Below are positions 5,903-6,099 of a DNA stretch of 6,099 bases, one piece after another. The notes below the pieces were generated by a model, which was not told the origin of the DNA, ran no database searches, and saw only the letters and a list, made by a program, of their open reading frames with translations. The stretch is from JAIRVZ01 sp031553415 (GTDB lineage: Bacteria > Bacteroidota > Bacteroidia > Bacteroidales > Azobacteroidaceae). Location: assembly GCA_031553415.1 (NCBI GenBank), contig JAVBLO010000031.1:1-6099 (forward strand), written 5' to 3'. Made by a program: the position numbers and the translations under genes. Numbering within the stretch: position 1 is the stretch's first letter; each line of letters opens with the position of its first letter.

Positions 5903-6099
5903 CCTACTATAATGCTTTGCCGAAAATTTAAACAAATTCTGATATTTTCTGTTACTACTGACTTTTTGAGTGTATGGCTCACATTGCTTTTCAATGATAC
6001 TCTGCAAATTGAACAAAAAAAGATTAGCGGCAAAATCCTGTTCTATACAAATGGGACTGATTCCACTGAACACTCCTAATTGGAGTTCTTCTTTGATGT
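5894..6099 (-). pseudogene. C-terminal remnant of an IS4-like DDE transposase (partial, probably frameshifted)
   Basis: Read leftward from 6097, the minus strand is open for 67 codons to a TAG at 5894-5896. The upstream part lies outside the window. The peptide has the hallmarks of the C-terminal end of DDE (IS4-like) transposases common in Bacteroidales. K2 followed by ELQLGVFSG resembles the region after the last catalytic Glu, with K2 at the position of the YREK lysine. IEQDF (18-22) and NLFLFNLQSII (25-35) follow, then a basic NRKY stretch (49-52). After KYQ the frame gives NLFKFSAKH, which looks unlike the family. The neighbouring frame, entered near 5936-5941, gives ICLNFRQSII, which resembles the usual KVNxNxA ending. 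I infer a one-base frameshift. The gene converges on the sulfatase. Family assignment is from motif memory, not a search. Confidence 0.6.

Overview
This window looks like chromosomal DNA from an anaerobic member of the Bacteroidota, probably order Bacteroidales. Four things point there. The intergenic DNA is AT-rich and the starts have A/T-rich leaders without Shine-Dalgarno sequences. There is a textbook Bacteroidetes promoter (TTTG, 20 bases, TAnnTTTG) before the peptidase gene. The proteins have the usual Bacteroidales look. The sulfatase is of the serine type, which needs an anaerobic maturase. I would not name a genus from this sequence.

Layout, left to right. Bases 1-111 hold the last 36 codons of a rightward gene that I cannot identify. 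It converges on alaS (161-2770, minus strand), a full-length alanyl-tRNA synthetase. The 205-base divergent region 2771-2975 separates alaS from a rightward cluster. It contains a heptanucleotide tandem array touching the alaS start, a two-copy 20-base repeat, and a palindrome that carries the -7 box of the downstream promoter. The rightward cluster is a membrane-anchored M23 peptidoglycan endopeptidase (2976-3944), a short MerR-type DNA-binding protein (4028-4393) and a secreted S1-type sulfatase (4433-5887). An 83-base gap between peptidase and merR is almost entirely an AT-only inverted repeat. No consensus promoter is visible before merR or the sulfatase, so read-through from the peptidase promoter is plausible but unproven. 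After the sulfatase, on the minus strand (5894-6099), lies the C-terminal end of an IS4-like DDE transposase. It appears frameshifted near its end and runs off the window.

The genes do not form one obvious pathway. alaS is translation housekeeping. The peptidase and the MerR protein are probably chromosomal core genes concerned with the cell wall and regulation. The sulfatase belongs to the sulfated-glycan lifestyle of Bacteroidales, and the transposase remnant marks the edge of a mobile or rearranged segment. I found no convincing undescribed multi-gene system. The observations most worth following up are the start-codon-abutting repeats shared by alaS and merR, the decayed transposase, and the Ser-type active site of the sulfatase.
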